A model generated the notes under the pieces. The model had not been told where the DNA came from and searched no databases. It saw only the letters and a program-made list of their open reading frames with translations. From Roseovarius nanhaiticus (GTDB taxonomy: Bacteria; Pseudomonadota; Alphaproteobacteria; Rhodobacterales; Rhodobacteraceae), in the NCBI RefSeq assembly GCF_900156535.1, contig NZ_FTNV01000001.1, positions 1,488,001-1,552,000 on the forward strand: a DNA stretch of 64,000 nucleotides. The letters are read 5' to 3'. Below are positions 27,243 through 36,377 of the stretch, one piece after another. Made by a program: the position numbers and the translations under genes. The number at the start of each line of letters is the position of its first letter. Positions within the stretch are counted from its first letter, which is position 1.

Positions 27243-27856
27243 AACTCGACATGATCAAACTGGACGGCAGCAAGGCCGGCTCGGTCGATCTGGGCGAAGA
27301 CATCTTCGACCTGGATCCGCGTGCCGATATCCTGCACCGCGTCGTCCGCTGGCAGCGCAACAAGGCGCAACAGGGCACGCACAAGGTCAAGACGCGCTCG
27401 GAAGTCAGCTACTCGACGAAGAAGATCTATCGCCAGAAGGGCACCGGTGGCGCACGCCACGGCGCGCGTTCGGCTCCGATCTTCCGCAAGGGTGGTATCT
27501 ACAAGGGCCCAACGCCGCGTAGCCATGCGCATGATCTGCCCAAGAAGGTTCGCGCGCTGGGTCTCAAGCATGCCCTGAGCGCCAAGGCGCGCGCAGGCGA
27601 GCTGGTGATCATCGAGGACATCTCGAACGTCACGAAGACCGGCACGCTGGCCAAGCAGATCAAGGATCTGGGCTGGAAGCGCGCGCTGGTGATCGACGGC
27701 GCCTCGGTGGATGAGGGCTTCGCCAAGGCCGCGCGCAACATCGAAGGTCTGGACGTTCTGCCGACCATCGGTGCGAACGTCTATGACATCCTCAAGCGTG
27801 ACACCCTGGTGATCACCAAGGCGGGTGTCGAAGCACTGGAGGCACGACTGAAATGA
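27239..27856 (+). CDS. rplD: 50S ribosomal protein L4 (uL4)
   Basis: The 205-residue protein has the [22 protein letters not shown] loop that reaches into the exit tunnel (about 59-80). In E. coli, L4 also represses the S10 operon; there is no sign here that this applies. It overlaps rplC by 4 nt and rplW by 4 nt, a sign of translational coupling. Confidence 0.98.
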   Translation: MKLDMIKLDGSKAGSVDLGEDIFDLDPRADILHRVVRWQRNKAQQGTHKVKTRSEVSYSTKKIYRQKGTGGARHGARSAPIFRKGGIYKGPTPRSHAHDLPKKVRALGLKHALSAKARAGELVIIEDISNVTKTGTLAKQIKDLGWKRALVIDGASVDEGFAKAARNIEGLDVLPTIGANVYDILKRDTLVITKAGVEALEARLK

Positions 27857-28149
27857 GCGCGAAACCCGAACATTACGACGTGATCCGCAAGCCCGTCGTG
27901 ACCGAGAAGGCCACGATGGCGTCCGAGAACGGCGCCGTCGTCTTCGAAGTCTCGATCGACAGCAACAAGCCCCAGATCAAGGAGGCCGTCGAGGCGCTCT
28001 TTGGTGTGAAGGTGAAGGCCGTGAACACGACCATCACCAAGGGCAAGGCCAAGCGTTTCCGTGGCCGCCTGGGCAAGCGCGCAGACGTCAAGAAGGCGTA
28101 TGTCACGCTGGAAGAAGGCAACACGATCGACGTGACCACCGGTCTCTGA
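27853..28149 (+). CDS. rplW: 50S ribosomal protein L23 (uL23)
   Basis: The 98-residue protein starts [20 protein letters not shown] and has the [24 protein letters not shown] region. L23 lies at the tunnel exit and docks trigger factor and SRP. It is followed at once by a strong terminator, so rplB is not in the same simple transcript. Confidence 0.98.
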   Translation: MSAKPEHYDVIRKPVVTEKATMASENGAVVFEVSIDSNKPQIKEAVEALFGVKVKAVNTTITKGKAKRFRGRLGKRADVKKAYVTLEEGNTIDVTTGL

Positions 28150-28175
28150 GGTCTGAGTTGGCTTGAAGAATTGAA

Positions 28176-28206
28176 AACCCCGGCTGTAGTGGCCGGGGTT
28201 TTTTCG
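28176..28206 (+). terminator. Intrinsic terminator after rplW
   Basis: AACCCCGGC / GCCGGGGTT (28176-28184 with 28192-28200) plus TTTT. It ends the rpsJ-rplC-rplD-rplW transcript inside what is usually one S10 operon. Confidence 0.92.
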
Positions 28207-28662
28207 TTCTCACGCTTTGGCGGTGCACGGGTGCTCGGTTATACGCCCAAACTCTGCGCACGTTTGCGCCCATGGAGCGTCGCAGTGCGGCAGGCTTTCG
28301 CTGATCGACCGTACGCTCCTCACCAACCAACTGGTGACAACGTCCTCTTTCGGGACAATCAGCAAAAATATGTGACGTAAAGTCATGAGGTTGCGATCCG
28401 CGGGCTCAGATGCTGGCTGAATCGCGCCATCTAGGGGCGCGGCGTATTGTCGCGATTTTTGGAAATGGGTACCACCTGTGACATGCCGTCGGGGCGTCGC
28501 GCCGCATCAAAGGGCATTGGGCCTAAGCGGTGCTGCCAAAGCCGCAAAGAGATGGCCAAGTCAGACGCCCAATTGTTGTTTCCGAGTAATGCGGGCGTTT
28601 CCGCGTCTATCCGAAAATCAGACTTCGCATCGACCAAATTTGAAACAAGGAGGACACATATA
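28207..28662 (+). other. 456-bp region without a supported gene
   Basis: This spacer holds a promoter-like element at 28217-28245 and the ribosome site AAGGAGG at 28648 for the next gene. Short open frames are present but none has a ribosome site or recognisable product. An untranslated leader or a small RNA from the promoter is possible. Confidence 0.5.
28217..28245 (+). promoter_or_regulatory. Promoter-like element after the rplW terminator
   Basis: TTGGCG and TATACG are separated by 17 bp, the same layout as the rpsL, rpmC and rplO promoters. The nearest gene starts 417 bp downstream. Confidence 0.5.
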
Positions 28663-29412
28663 ATGGATGTCACGCAATTGCTCGCATTGTTCGTTTCCGA
28701 CCCGGTGGTGACCATTCACACCGGCATGAGATTTTTTCATTTCATCGGGCTCGCCCTTGGATTGGGCGGGGCGATACTCCTCGACTTGATGATGTTGAGG
28801 TTTTTCCTGCGGGGCCGCATCATCAAAGAGACTTACGGCATTGTGGATTTCGCCTCCAAGGTCGTCAGCATGGGCCTGCTGTTGCTTTGGATCTCGGGGA
28901 TTGGTTTCCTGGTGTTTTACGCGCTGACCAAGCCCGAGCTTCTGACGAACCCCAAGGTCCACGCAAAACTGGTCATTGTGGCGATCCTGACGGTGAATGG
29001 CTATTTCATCCATTCAGTGATCCTGCCCGGCGTCAAATCCCAGATCGGAACGTCGCTTTTTGCGGGTATCAGTGCTGTCAAGCGCAGCATTTTTCTGATT
29101 TCCGGCGCCATTTCTGCGGTGTCATGGATATTCCCGGTCGCACTCGGGGCATTCCCGCAACTGAATTTCGCTGTTCCGGCCCTCGTCATCCTGTCTGCGT
29201 ATTTGCTTTTGATCTGTGCTGCGGCTCTGTCCATGCATGCGCTCATTCTGATGACGGCGCCCAAAACTCTCAAAGAGATTGGCGAGTCCGGTCCTGACGA
29301 CGTCCTGCTTCTGGGCGGGTTTCCGTGCGCCGGAACGCCAGAGGCGCCGCAGGCGATGCCGATTTACGCGGGCGCGCGGAGACGTCGATTGCTGATCGAA
29401 GGGCAAGGCTAG
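28663..29412 (+). CDS. Multi-span membrane protein of unknown function
   Basis: The 249-residue protein starts MDVTQLLALFVSDPVVTIHTG, with AAGGAGG 8 nt upstream. It has about five to six membrane helices and several His residues within or next to them (HTGMRFFHFIG near 19-29, PKVHAK, YFIHS). That pattern recalls small b-type-heme or copper-related membrane proteins, but I cannot assign a family. The last 40 residues are polar. It is inserted between rplW and rplB and bounded by terminators on both sides, so it is probably a separate unit. Confidence 0.7.
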   Translation: MDVTQLLALFVSDPVVTIHTGMRFFHFIGLALGLGGAILLDLMMLRFFLRGRIIKETYGIVDFASKVVSMGLLLLWISGIGFLVFYALTKPELLTNPKVHAKLVIVAILTVNGYFIHSVILPGVKSQIGTSLFAGISAVKRSIFLISGAISAVSWIFPVALGAFPQLNFAVPALVILSAYLLLICAAALSMHALILMTAPKTLKEIGESGPDDVLLLGGFPCAGTPEAPQAMPIYAGARRRRLLIEGQG

Positions 29413-29502
29413 GCGGTGGACGTGCATCACGTCCAAGAAATCTTGTCCCAGCAGGGGTAGGAGCGAGAGAGTAAGTCAGCGGCCGCCACCAGCATCCCCC
29501 AC

Positions 29503-29531
29503 TTGACCCCACCGCGCTTAGCCCCTAAACG
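29503..29531 (+). promoter_or_regulatory. Candidate rplB promoter
   Basis: TTGACC and TAAACG are separated by 17 bp. A hairpin with a TTCG loop begins 14 bp after the -10, so the predicted transcript would start almost directly with a stable stem. Confidence 0.5.
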
Positions 29532-29544
29532 AACCCATCACCGC

Positions 29545-29577
29545 AGCCCCGGATTCGTCCGGGGCTTCGTTTTCGTT
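29545..29577 (+). terminator. TTCG-loop hairpin with T-rich tail before rplB
   Basis: AGCCCCGGA / TCCGGGGCT (29545-29553 with 29558-29566) closes a TTCG loop and is followed by TCGTTTTCGTTCTT. It looks like the terminator of the upstream membrane-protein gene, but also lies just inside the predicted rplB transcript. Confidence 0.75.
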
Positions 29578-29621
29578 CTTCGGAACGATCTAGCCGGGCA
29601 CCTACGGGGGCCTATACCAAT

Positions 29622-29638
29622 GGCGGGCCAAGCCCGCC
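29622..29638. repeat. REP-like palindrome upstream of rplB
   Basis: GGCGGGC-caa-GCCCGCC, 7-bp stem. It is related in core sequence to the palindromes at 24673 and 25940. Confidence 0.45.
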
Positions 29639-29692
29639 CCACATAGGCAGGGACCACACACCCTGTCGTTTGCTAAACGGAAGACAGAAAGC

Positions 29693-30535
29693 ATGGCACT
29701 CAAGTCGTATAAGCCAACGACGCCGGGCCAGCGCGGGCTGGTGCTGATCGACCGTTCGGAGCTGTACAAAGGACGCCCCGTCAAGGCCCTCACCGAGGGT
29801 CTGACCAAGTCGGGCGGCCGGAACAACACCGGACGTATCACATCGCGTCGTCGCGGGGGTGGGGCCAAGCGCCTCTACCGGATCGTTGATTTCAAGCGTA
29901 ACAAATTCGATATGGCGGCAACCGTCGAGCGGATCGAATATGACCCGAACCGGACCGCATTCATCGCCCTCGTCAAGTATGACGATGGCGAGCAGACCTA
30001 CATCCTCGCGCCCCAGCGTCTTGCCATCGGCGACAAGATCTATTCGGGCGCCCGCGTCGACATCAAGCCCGGCAACTGCATGCCGTTCTCGGGCATGCCC
30101 ATCGGCACGATCGTCCACAACATCGAGCTGAAGCCCGGAAAGGGCGGCCAGATCGCACGCGCTGCGGGCACCTATGCCCAGTTCGTGGGCCGCGATGGTG
30201 GCTACGCGCAGATCCGCCTCAGCTCGGGCGAGCTTCGCCTGGTGCGGCAGGAGTGCAAGGCGACGGTTGGCGCGGTCTCGAACCCCGACAACTCGAACCA
30301 GAACTTCGGCAAGGCCGGCCGGATGCGCCATTACGGCGTGCGCCCGTCCGTTCGCGGTGTCGTCATGAATCCGATCGACCACCCCCATGGTGGTGGTGAG
30401 GGCCGGACTTCGGGTGGTCGCCACCCGGTGACGCCCTGGGGCAAGCCGACCAAGGGTGCGCGCACCCGCAACAAGAACAAGGCGTCGCAGAAGCTGATCA
30501 TCCGCTCGCGTCACGCCAAGAAGAAGGGCCGCTAA
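29693..30535 (+). CDS. rplB: 50S ribosomal protein L2 (uL2)
   Basis: The 280-residue protein is of normal length. The conserved [23 protein letters not shown] motif near residues 223-245 contains the His needed at the peptidyl-transferase centre. It starts a new unit with rpsS only 1 nt after its stop. Confidence 0.98.
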   Translation: MALKSYKPTTPGQRGLVLIDRSELYKGRPVKALTEGLTKSGGRNNTGRITSRRRGGGAKRLYRIVDFKRNKFDMAATVERIEYDPNRTAFIALVKYDDGEQTYILAPQRLAIGDKIYSGARVDIKPGNCMPFSGMPIGTIVHNIELKPGKGGQIARAAGTYAQFVGRDGGYAQIRLSSGELRLVRQECKATVGAVSNPDNSNQNFGKAGRMRHYGVRPSVRGVVMNPIDHPHGGGEGRTSGGRHPVTPWGKPTKGARTRNKNKASQKLIIRSRHAKKKGR

Positions 30536-30536
30536 T

Positions 30537-30815
30537 ATGGCACGTTCCGTCTGGAAAGGCCCCTTCGTCGACGCCTACGTCCTGAAAAAGGCCGAAGCGT
30601 CGCGTGAGGGCGGCCGCAACGAAGTCATCAAGATATGGTCGCGTCGCTCGACGATCCTGCCCCAGTTCGTGGGCCTGACGTTTGGCGTCTACAACGGCAA
30701 GAAACATATCCCTGTCAACGTCAGCGAAGACATGATTGGTCAGAAGTTCGGTGAGTATTCGCCGACTCGCACCTATTACGGTCATGCCGCCGACAAAAAA
30801 GCGAAGCGGAAGTAA
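30537..30815 (+). CDS. rpsS: 30S ribosomal protein S19 (uS19)
   Basis: The 92-residue protein has the [18 protein letters not shown] start and the [28 protein letters not shown] core. It forms a complex with S13 in the subunit head. rplV follows after 3 nt. Confidence 0.98.
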   Translation: MARSVWKGPFVDAYVLKKAEASREGGRNEVIKIWSRRSTILPQFVGLTFGVYNGKKHIPVNVSEDMIGQKFGEYSPTRTYYGHAADKKAKRK

Positions 30816-30818
30816 GTC

Positions 30819-31199
30819 ATGGGCAAGGAAAAGAACCCCCGCCGCGTGGCCGATAACGAGGCCCGGAGCAAGCTCCGGATGCTTCGCACCAGCCCGCAGA
30901 AACTGAACCTTCTGGCACAGCTGATCCGTGGCAAGAAAGTGGACAAGGCCCTGACGGACCTCACCTTCTCGCAAAAGCGGATTGCCGAGGACGTGCGCAA
31001 GTGCCTCCAGTCGGCCATCGCCAATGCCGAGAACAACCACAATCTGGACGTCGATGAGCTTGTCGTGGCCGAGGCCTATGTCGGCAAGAACCTCGTGATG
31101 AAGCGCGGCCGTCCGCGTGCCCGTGGCCGGTTTGGCGCCCTGCGCAAGCCGTTCTCGGAAATCACGATCATCGTGCGTCAAGTCGAGGAGCAAGCCTGA
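30819..31199 (+). CDS. rplV: 50S ribosomal protein L22 (uL22)
   Basis: The 126-residue protein has the [18 protein letters not shown] helix and the tunnel-lining hairpin tip near [23 protein letters not shown]. It lines the exit tunnel with L4. Its last base overlaps the first base of the rpsC start. Confidence 0.98.
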   Translation: MGKEKNPRRVADNEARSKLRMLRTSPQKLNLLAQLIRGKKVDKALTDLTFSQKRIAEDVRKCLQSAIANAENNHNLDVDELVVAEAYVGKNLVMKRGRPRARGRFGALRKPFSEITIIVRQVEEQA

Positions 31200-31906
31200 T
31201 GGGTAACAAAGTCAATCCGATCGGCATGCGCCTCCAGGTCAACCGCACCTGGGACAGCCGCTGGTATGCCGACACCAAGGACTACGGCAATCTTCTGCTT
31301 GAGGACATCGCCATGCGCGAGTTCATCAAGAAAGAGTGCAAGCAGGCCGGCGTCAGCCGCGTGATCATCGAACGTCCGCACAAGAAGTGCCGAGTCACGG
31401 TGCACACGGCCCGCCCCGGCGTCATCATCGGCAAGAAAGGCGCGGATATCGAAACGCTGCGCAAGAAGCTGGCCGCGATGACCGACAGCGAGCTGCACCT
31501 CAACATCGTCGAAGTGCGCAAGCCCGAGCTGGATGCCGCGCTGGTGGGTGAGAGCATCGCCCAGCAGCTGGAGCGCCGGGTCAGCTTCCGCCGTGCGATG
31601 AAGCGCGCCGTGCAGAACGCCATGCGTATGGGTGCCTTGGGCATCCGTGTGAACCTCGCCGGCCGCCTTGGCGGCGCCGAGATCGCCCGGACCGAATGGT
31701 ACCGTGAGGGCCGCGTTCCGCTGCACACGCTGCGGGCCGATATCGATTACGCGCATGTCGAGGCGCTGACCGCCTACGGCATCATCGGGATCAAGACCTG
31801 GATCTTCAAAGGCGAGATCATGGATCACGACCCGTCCGCGCGTGACCGGAAGGCTCAGGAACTTCAGGACGGTCCGGCACCTCGCGGTGCTGGTGGCCGT
31901 CGCTAA
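31199..31906 (+). CDS. rpsC: 30S ribosomal protein S3 (uS3)
   Basis: The 235-residue protein starts [23 protein letters not shown]. It has the KH domain with [17 protein letters not shown] and the C-terminal domain. It is part of the mRNA entry channel. rplP follows 13 nt downstream. Confidence 0.98.
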   Translation: MGNKVNPIGMRLQVNRTWDSRWYADTKDYGNLLLEDIAMREFIKKECKQAGVSRVIIERPHKKCRVTVHTARPGVIIGKKGADIETLRKKLAAMTDSELHLNIVEVRKPELDAALVGESIAQQLERRVSFRRAMKRAVQNAMRMGALGIRVNLAGRLGGAEIARTEWYREGRVPLHTLRADIDYAHVEALTAYGIIGIKTWIFKGEIMDHDPSARDRKAQELQDGPAPRGAGGRR

Positions 31907-31919
31907 GGGGGAATGACAG

Positions 31920-32333
31920 ATGCTACAACCAAAACGCACTAAATTCCGCAAGCAGTTCAAGGGCCGCATCAAGGGCGAAGCCAAGGGCGGGTCTGACCTG
32001 AACTTTGGCTCGTTCGGCCTGAAGGCGACACAGCCCGAGCGTGTGACAGCGCGTCAGATCGAAGCGGCCCGCCGCGCGATGACCCGCCACATGAAGCGTC
32101 AGGGCCGTGTCTGGATCCGGATCTTCCCGGATGTGCCGGTGACGTCCAAGCCGACCGAAGTCCGTATGGGTAAGGGTAAAGGCTCGGTCGATTACTGGGC
32201 TGCCCGCGTCAAGCCGGGCCGCGTCATGTTCGAGATCGACGGCGTCAGCGAAGAAATCGCGTTCGAGGCCCTGCGCCTTGCTGCGATGAAGCTGCCGATC
32301 AAGACCCGCGTCGTGGTCCGCGAAGACTGGTAA
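31920..32333 (+). CDS. rplP: 50S ribosomal protein L16 (uL16)
   Basis: The 137-residue protein starts [16 protein letters not shown] and has the [25 protein letters not shown] loop near 78-102. The Arg in this loop (equivalent to E. coli Arg81) is the residue hydroxylated by the YcfD oxygenase in E. coli. It is followed by a strong terminator instead of rpmC. Confidence 0.98.
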   Translation: MLQPKRTKFRKQFKGRIKGEAKGGSDLNFGSFGLKATQPERVTARQIEAARRAMTRHMKRQGRVWIRIFPDVPVTSKPTEVRMGKGKGSVDYWAARVKPGRVMFEIDGVSEEIAFEALRLAAMKLPIKTRVVVREDW

Positions 32334-32422
32334 GGTCGAAAACGCGCAGCGTTTTCTGGCCGGTGCGATATAGCGAATTCCCATAGGAAAATCGCGGATC
32401 GCACCCCGGGTGAGAAAATTAA

Positions 32423-32456
32423 AACCCCCGCCGAGAGATCGGCGGGGGTTTTTTCT
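32423..32456 (+). terminator. Intrinsic terminator after rplP
   Basis: AACCCCCGCCGA / TCGGCGGGGGTT is a perfect 12-bp stem with GAGA loop, followed by TTTTC. It ends the rplB-rplP unit. Confidence 0.95.
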
Positions 32457-32521
32457 TGGACGGGTCATTTTTCAGATCGTTGTTGCGAGGCTTCGGTTCA
32501 CGATCCGCGTGGGGGCCGGAG

Positions 32522-33451
32522 TTAAGCGTCCCGATCGCCGTGCGCGCGTGTCATCGCCAGCGGCTCCTTGAATGTCAGCGTTCGATAGGGGAAGGGTATC
32601 TCGATCCCCGCATCATCCAAGGCGCGTTTGACCGCAGCAACCACCTGATCGCGGGATTGGCGCACGGCCAGGGGCGTGGACCCGGTCCACCATGTTACTT
32701 CGAAGTTGATCGAAGACGAAGCGAACTCCTGAGCAAAGATTTGCACCGGTTTATCGTCACTGATGACGGTGTCGCAGCCCTGAACGGCCTGCGAAATAAC
32801 GGAGCGCGCCGTATCGACATCGACGTCATAGGCCACGCCGCAGATGACCGTGACGCGGCGATGGTCCAAATGGGTTTTGATGGTTAAGGGGTTCTTGAAA
32901 AGGATCGAGTTCGGCACGATCACAAGCTGCCCGTCGGTTTGCCGAATATGGCTTTCTCGAATTGCGATGCGCGACACCTCGCCCTCGATATCCTCGCATT
33001 CCACGAAGTCGCCGATGCGCATTTCCTTTCGAAAGAGGATAATGATCCCGGCCAGGAAGTTCTCAAAGACATCCTTGAACGCAAAGCCGATGGCGACAGA
33101 TCCGATGCCGAGGCCGGCGAGAATGCTGGCCGGGGTGAGGCCGGGAAAGAGAATGACAGCGGCTGTCATGATGCCCAGAACCCAGACCGCGATCGAGGTA
33201 AGCAGGGCAAAAAGCTCTTGCAAGCTTTTGCGCAGCCGGGTCCGTTCCAGCATGCGCGAGAGCAGGCTCGCCGTTATTTTGCTGACCAGCCAAGTCAAAA
33301 GGATCACCACAAGGGCGACAGCCAGGCTGGGTAAAACTTCTATCGAATTTCGCGCGATGCCGCGCAACTGGTCCAAGAGGATGTTGACAGGTTCCAGGGC
33401 ACGTCTCCTTGCTGCGATGCACAATAACGCGGAAGGATCGAGATGGTTCAA
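32522..33451 (-). CDS. Small-conductance mechanosensitive channel (MscS family)
   Basis: The 309-residue frame contains three N-terminal membrane helices, the pore-lining TM3 motif GLGIGSVAIGFAFKDVFENFLAGIIILF (about 134-161), then the MscS beta-domain (MRIGDFVECEDIEGEVSRI) and the vestibule alpha/beta domain. It should release osmolytes under low-osmolarity stress. The start is uncertain: the frame begins with TTG at 33451, but the best ribosome site (AAGGAG) lies 7 nt before an in-frame CTG at 33397. It reads against the ribosomal genes. Confidence 0.9.
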   Translation of the reverse strand: MNHLDPSALLCIAARRRALEPVNILLDQLRGIARNSIEVLPSLAVALVVILLTWLVSKITASLLSRMLERTRLRKSLQELFALLTSIAVWVLGIMTAAVILFPGLTPASILAGLGIGSVAIGFAFKDVFENFLAGIIILFRKEMRIGDFVECEDIEGEVSRIAIRESHIRQTDGQLVIVPNSILFKNPLTIKTHLDHRRVTVICGVAYDVDVDTARSVISQAVQGCDTVISDDKPVQIFAQEFASSSINFEVTWWTGSTPLAVRQSRDQVVAAVKRALDDAGIEIPFPYRTLTFKEPLAMTRAHGDRDA

Positions 33452-33472
33452 TATGGGCAGATTCGGACGGGC

Positions 33473-34093
33473 CTATCCCCAAGCGTAGTTGAAGCTCACG
33501 CTGATCCGGTCGTCCTCGCTCATATTCACCGGCACCTCGTGACGCAGCCACGACTCCCACAGCAGAACCTCGCCCGCCTCGGGCGCCTCATAGCGAAAGG
33601 CGCGCAACTCCTCGCGCGCATCTTTGCGGCGGGGTGGGGCGGCCATCATGCGGGCCAGGCGCGGATCTTCGAGTTTGAGCGCGCTGGTCCCTTCGGGCAT
33701 GGTCACATAGGTCGTGCCGGAGATCACAGAATGTGGATGGATATGCGACGAATGGGTGCCACCTTCGGGTAGGATATTGATCCAAAGGCTGTCGAGTTTC
33801 AGCTTTTTACCGCCCAGATCAAATTCCAGATCCTCGGCAAACGCCGCGACATGCTTGTCCAGCACCTTCTCCAGATCGCGGAAAATCGGGAAGCGGTAGG
33901 GCAGATCGTCGAGCGAGGCATAGGATGTATAGCCCGGATAGCCGTTCTCTTCGCACCATTCCTGGCCCGCCTCGTCATCCTCGGCGATGGACCAGCAAGA
34001 GGCCTCCAGCTCGGAGGCGTCGATGGGTTTGCCCAGCTCGCTCAGCTGGGCGCGGTATAGACGGGTTACGAAGAGGGATGTTATATGTGCCAT
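33473..34093 (-). CDS. Putative 2-oxoglutarate/Fe(II)-dependent oxygenase (TIGR02466-like)
   Basis: The 206-residue protein has HSSHIHPHSVISGTTYV near residues 114-130, with His117/His119 as likely iron ligands, and LLWESWLRHEVPVN, where His185 is the distal ligand; Arg196 in DDRISVSFN may bind 2-oxoglutarate. This matches the pattern of the TIGR02466 family of uncharacterised 2OG oxygenases. The substrate is unknown. It is the upstream member of a minus-strand pair with mscS (21-75 bp apart, depending on the mscS start), placed between rplP and rpmC. Confidence 0.82.
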   Translation of the reverse strand: MAHITSLFVTRLYRAQLSELGKPIDASELEASCWSIAEDDEAGQEWCEENGYPGYTSYASLDDLPYRFPIFRDLEKVLDKHVAAFAEDLEFDLGGKKLKLDSLWINILPEGGTHSSHIHPHSVISGTTYVTMPEGTSALKLEDPRLARMMAAPPRRKDAREELRAFRYEAPEAGEVLLWESWLRHEVPVNMSEDDRISVSFNYAWG

Positions 34094-34149
34094 GCCTCGC
34101 GTCTTAGCGCAGGGCGGCGCCCATGGCGAGACCCGTTTGAACTATGGGG

Positions 34150-34178
34150 TTGCGCCGGACGTGGTGGCCCTCTATACG
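34150..34178 (+). promoter_or_regulatory. Candidate promoter of the rpmC-rpsQ-rplN unit
   Basis: TTGCGC and TATACG are separated by 17 bp, followed by CGCCC as at the rplO site. It lies 100 bp before rpmC and next to the divergent 2OG-oxygenase start. Confidence 0.6.
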
Positions 34179-34278
34179 CGCCCAATCACGAATGATCTCC
34201 ACCGGAATCAGGGTGACCAACTGCATCGCGACCATGATGCATGTCGGGCCCTCCAGTGATGTTGAAAGGAACAAGGCG

Positions 34279-34482
34279 ATGGACGCCAAGGAACTACGCG
34301 AAAAGACACCGGATCAGCTGCGCGAAGAGCTGTCGAACCTGAAGAAGGCACAGTTCAACCTGCGCTTTCAGGCTGCGACCGGCCAGCTGGAGAATGCTGC
34401 GCAGATGCGCACCGCGCGCCGCAATGCCGCGCGTGTATTGACCATTCTCAATGAGAAAGCCGCTGCTGCGGCAGCAGAATAA
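34279..34482 (+). CDS. rpmC: 50S ribosomal protein L29 (uL29)
   Basis: The 67-residue helical protein starts [24 protein letters not shown], with AAAGGA upstream, and ends in an Ala-rich tail. It sits near the tunnel exit with L23. It opens a new spc unit behind its own promoter. Confidence 0.97.
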   Translation: MDAKELREKTPDQLREELSNLKKAQFNLRFQAATGQLENAAQMRTARRNAARVLTILNEKAAAAAAE

Positions 34483-34494
34483 GGAGCCTGCAAG

Positions 34495-34725
34495 ATGCCC
34501 AAACGTATCCTCTCTGGCACCGTGACCAGCGACGCCAACGCTCAGACCGTTTCCGTTTCGGTCGAGCGCCGCTTCAAGCACCCGGTTCTGCAAAAGACGA
34601 TCCGGAAGTCCAAGAAATACCGCGCCCATGACGAGAACAACACGTTCAAAGTGGGTGACAAGGTGCGCATCATCGAATGCCCGCCCCGGTCCAAGACCAA
34701 ACGCTGGGAGGTTCTGGAGGGCTGA
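34495..34725 (+). CDS. rpsQ: 30S ribosomal protein S17 (uS17)
   Basis: The 76-residue OB-fold protein starts [19 protein letters not shown], with the [25 protein letters not shown] core. It lies 12 nt after rpmC. Confidence 0.97.
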   Translation: MPKRILSGTVTSDANAQTVSVSVERRFKHPVLQKTIRKSKKYRAHDENNTFKVGDKVRIIECPPRSKTKRWEVLEG

Positions 34726-34803
34726 GCCCACCAAAACCTGCCACATTAATCGAAACCCCGGGGCAAGGGCCGCATCGCCCCCCGGTAGGTCGGGAGAAAC
34801 CAA

Positions 34804-35172
34804 ATGATCCAGATGCAGACAAACCTGGATGTTGCTGACAATAGCGGCGCGCGCCGCGTTCAGTGCATCAAGGTCCTGGGTGGTTCCAAGCGTCGTTACG
34901 CGAGTGTCGGTGACATTATCGTCGTTTCGGTCAAGGAAGCCATCCCCCGGGGCCGTGTGAAGAAGGGTGACGTGCGCAAGGCCGTCGTCGTTCGCACCGC
35001 CAAGGAAGTGCGCCGCGAAGACGGCACCGCAATCCGTTTTGACCGCAACGCCGCCGTGATCCTGAACAACGCAGGTGAGCCGGTCGGTACGCGTATCTTC
35101 GGCCCGGTGGTCCGCGAGCTGCGCGCCAAGAAATTCATGAAAATCATCTCGCTCGCCCCGGAGGTGCTGTGA
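34804..35172 (+). CDS. rplN: 50S ribosomal protein L14 (uL14)
   Basis: The 122-residue protein starts [24 protein letters not shown], exactly as in other bacteria. It binds 23S rRNA and L19 and forms an intersubunit bridge. The 78-bp gap upstream has no promoter I can support. Confidence 0.98.
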   Translation: MIQMQTNLDVADNSGARRVQCIKVLGGSKRRYASVGDIIVVSVKEAIPRGRVKKGDVRKAVVVRTAKEVRREDGTAIRFDRNAAVILNNAGEPVGTRIFGPVVRELRAKKFMKIISLAPEVL

Positions 35173-35173
35173 C

Positions 35174-35485
35174 ATGGCTGCCAAACTGAAGAAAGGCGAC
35201 AAGGTCGTCGTCCTCGCCGGTAAGGACAAGGGCAAGGAAGGCACCATCGCCTCCGTTGACCCGAAGGCCGGCAAGGCTGTTGTTGACGGCGTCAACATGG
35301 CCATCCGCCACACCCGCCAGAGCCAGACCGCACAGGGCGGCCGCCTGCCCAAGGCAATGCCGATCGACCTGAGCAACATTGCGCTGCTGGATGCCAAGGG
35401 CAAGCCGACGCGCGTTGGCTTTGACATCAAGGACGGCAAAAAAGTGCGCGTCGCCAAGACCACGGGGGATGTGATCGATGCTTGA
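35174..35485 (+). CDS. rplX: 50S ribosomal protein L24 (uL24)
   Basis: The 103-residue KOW-domain protein has [20 protein letters not shown] at the N-terminus. It initiates large-subunit assembly. It starts 1 nt after the rplN stop and overlaps rplE by 8 nt. Confidence 0.98.
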   Translation: MAAKLKKGDKVVVLAGKDKGKEGTIASVDPKAGKAVVDGVNMAIRHTRQSQTAQGGRLPKAMPIDLSNIALLDAKGKPTRVGFDIKDGKKVRVAKTTGDVIDA

Positions 35486-36041
35486 TACTGCAAACTACAC
35501 CCCGCGCCTGCAGACGCAGTTCCGCGACGAGATCAAGGCCAAGCTGAAAGAAGAGTTTGGCTACACCAACGACATGATGATCCCTCGTCTGGACAAGATC
35601 GTGCTGAACATCGGTTGCGGTGCAGAGGCCGTGCGCGACAGCAAGAAGGCCAAGTCGGCTCAGGATGATCTGAGCACGATCGCTGGTCAGAAGGCCGTCG
35701 TGACCAAGGCAAAGAATTCGATCGCGGGCTTCCGCGTTCGTGAGGACATGCCCCTCGGCACCAAGGTCACCCTGCGCGGTGCCCGCATGTACGACTTCCT
35801 CGACCGTCTCATCACGGTCGCGATGCCCCGGATCCGCGACTTCCGCGGTGTTTCGGGCAAGTCCTTCGATGGCCGTGGCAACTATGCCTTCGGCATCAAG
35901 GAACACATCGTCTTCCCCGAGATCAACTTCGACAAGATCGACGAGTCTTGGGGCATGGATGTCATCATCGCAACCACGGCGAAGACCGATGCCGAAGCAA
36001 AGGCGCTGTTGAAGCACTTCAACATGCCTTTCAACAGCTGA
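35478..36041 (+). CDS. rplE: 50S ribosomal protein L5 (uL5)
   Basis: The 187-residue protein binds 5S rRNA. The core [19 protein letters not shown] and [17 protein letters not shown] motifs are intact. Its first 8 bases lie inside the end of rplX, which suggests coupled translation. Confidence 0.98.
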   Translation: MLDTANYTPRLQTQFRDEIKAKLKEEFGYTNDMMIPRLDKIVLNIGCGAEAVRDSKKAKSAQDDLSTIAGQKAVVTKAKNSIAGFRVREDMPLGTKVTLRGARMYDFLDRLITVAMPRIRDFRGVSGKSFDGRGNYAFGIKEHIVFPEINFDKIDESWGMDVIIATTAKTDAEAKALLKHFNMPFNS

Positions 36042-36059
36042 TCGGCGGAAGAGAGAGTT

Positions 36060-36365
36060 ATGGCTAAGAAAGCAATGATCGAGCGCGAGAAGAAGCGCCA
36101 GAAACTGGTCGAGAAGTACGCCGCCAAGCGCGCCGCACTCAAAGAGATCATCAATGACGAGAGCAAGCCGATGGAAGAGCGTTTCCGCGCGACCCTGAAG
36201 CTGGCCGACCTGCCGCGCAACAGCAGTGCAACCCGTTTGCACAACCGCTGCCAGCTGACGGGTCGTCCGCATGCGTATTATCGCAAGCTCAAAGTGTCGC
36301 GTATCGCGCTGCGGGAACTGGGCCAGTCTGGCCTTGCTCCGGGCCTCGTGAAATCCAGCTGGTAA
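36060..36365 (+). CDS. rpsN: 30S ribosomal protein S14 (uS14), zinc-free type
   Basis: The 101-residue protein is the long form without the zinc-binding cysteines (Cys is replaced around [22 protein letters not shown]). It ends [19 protein letters not shown] precedes the ATG. Confidence 0.98.
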   Translation: MAKKAMIEREKKRQKLVEKYAAKRAALKEIINDESKPMEERFRATLKLADLPRNSSATRLHNRCQLTGRPHAYYRKLKVSRIALRELGQSGLAPGLVKSSW

Positions 36366-36377
36366 GGGAGATTTGAA

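Noticed and set aside
28171-28380. 69-codon frame after rplW
   Set aside because: It begins inside the rplW terminator and crosses a promoter; no homology recognised.
34104-34289. 61-codon minus-strand frame overlapping the rpmC start
   Set aside because: It would run through the candidate rpmC promoter and start codon; no ribosome site was seen.
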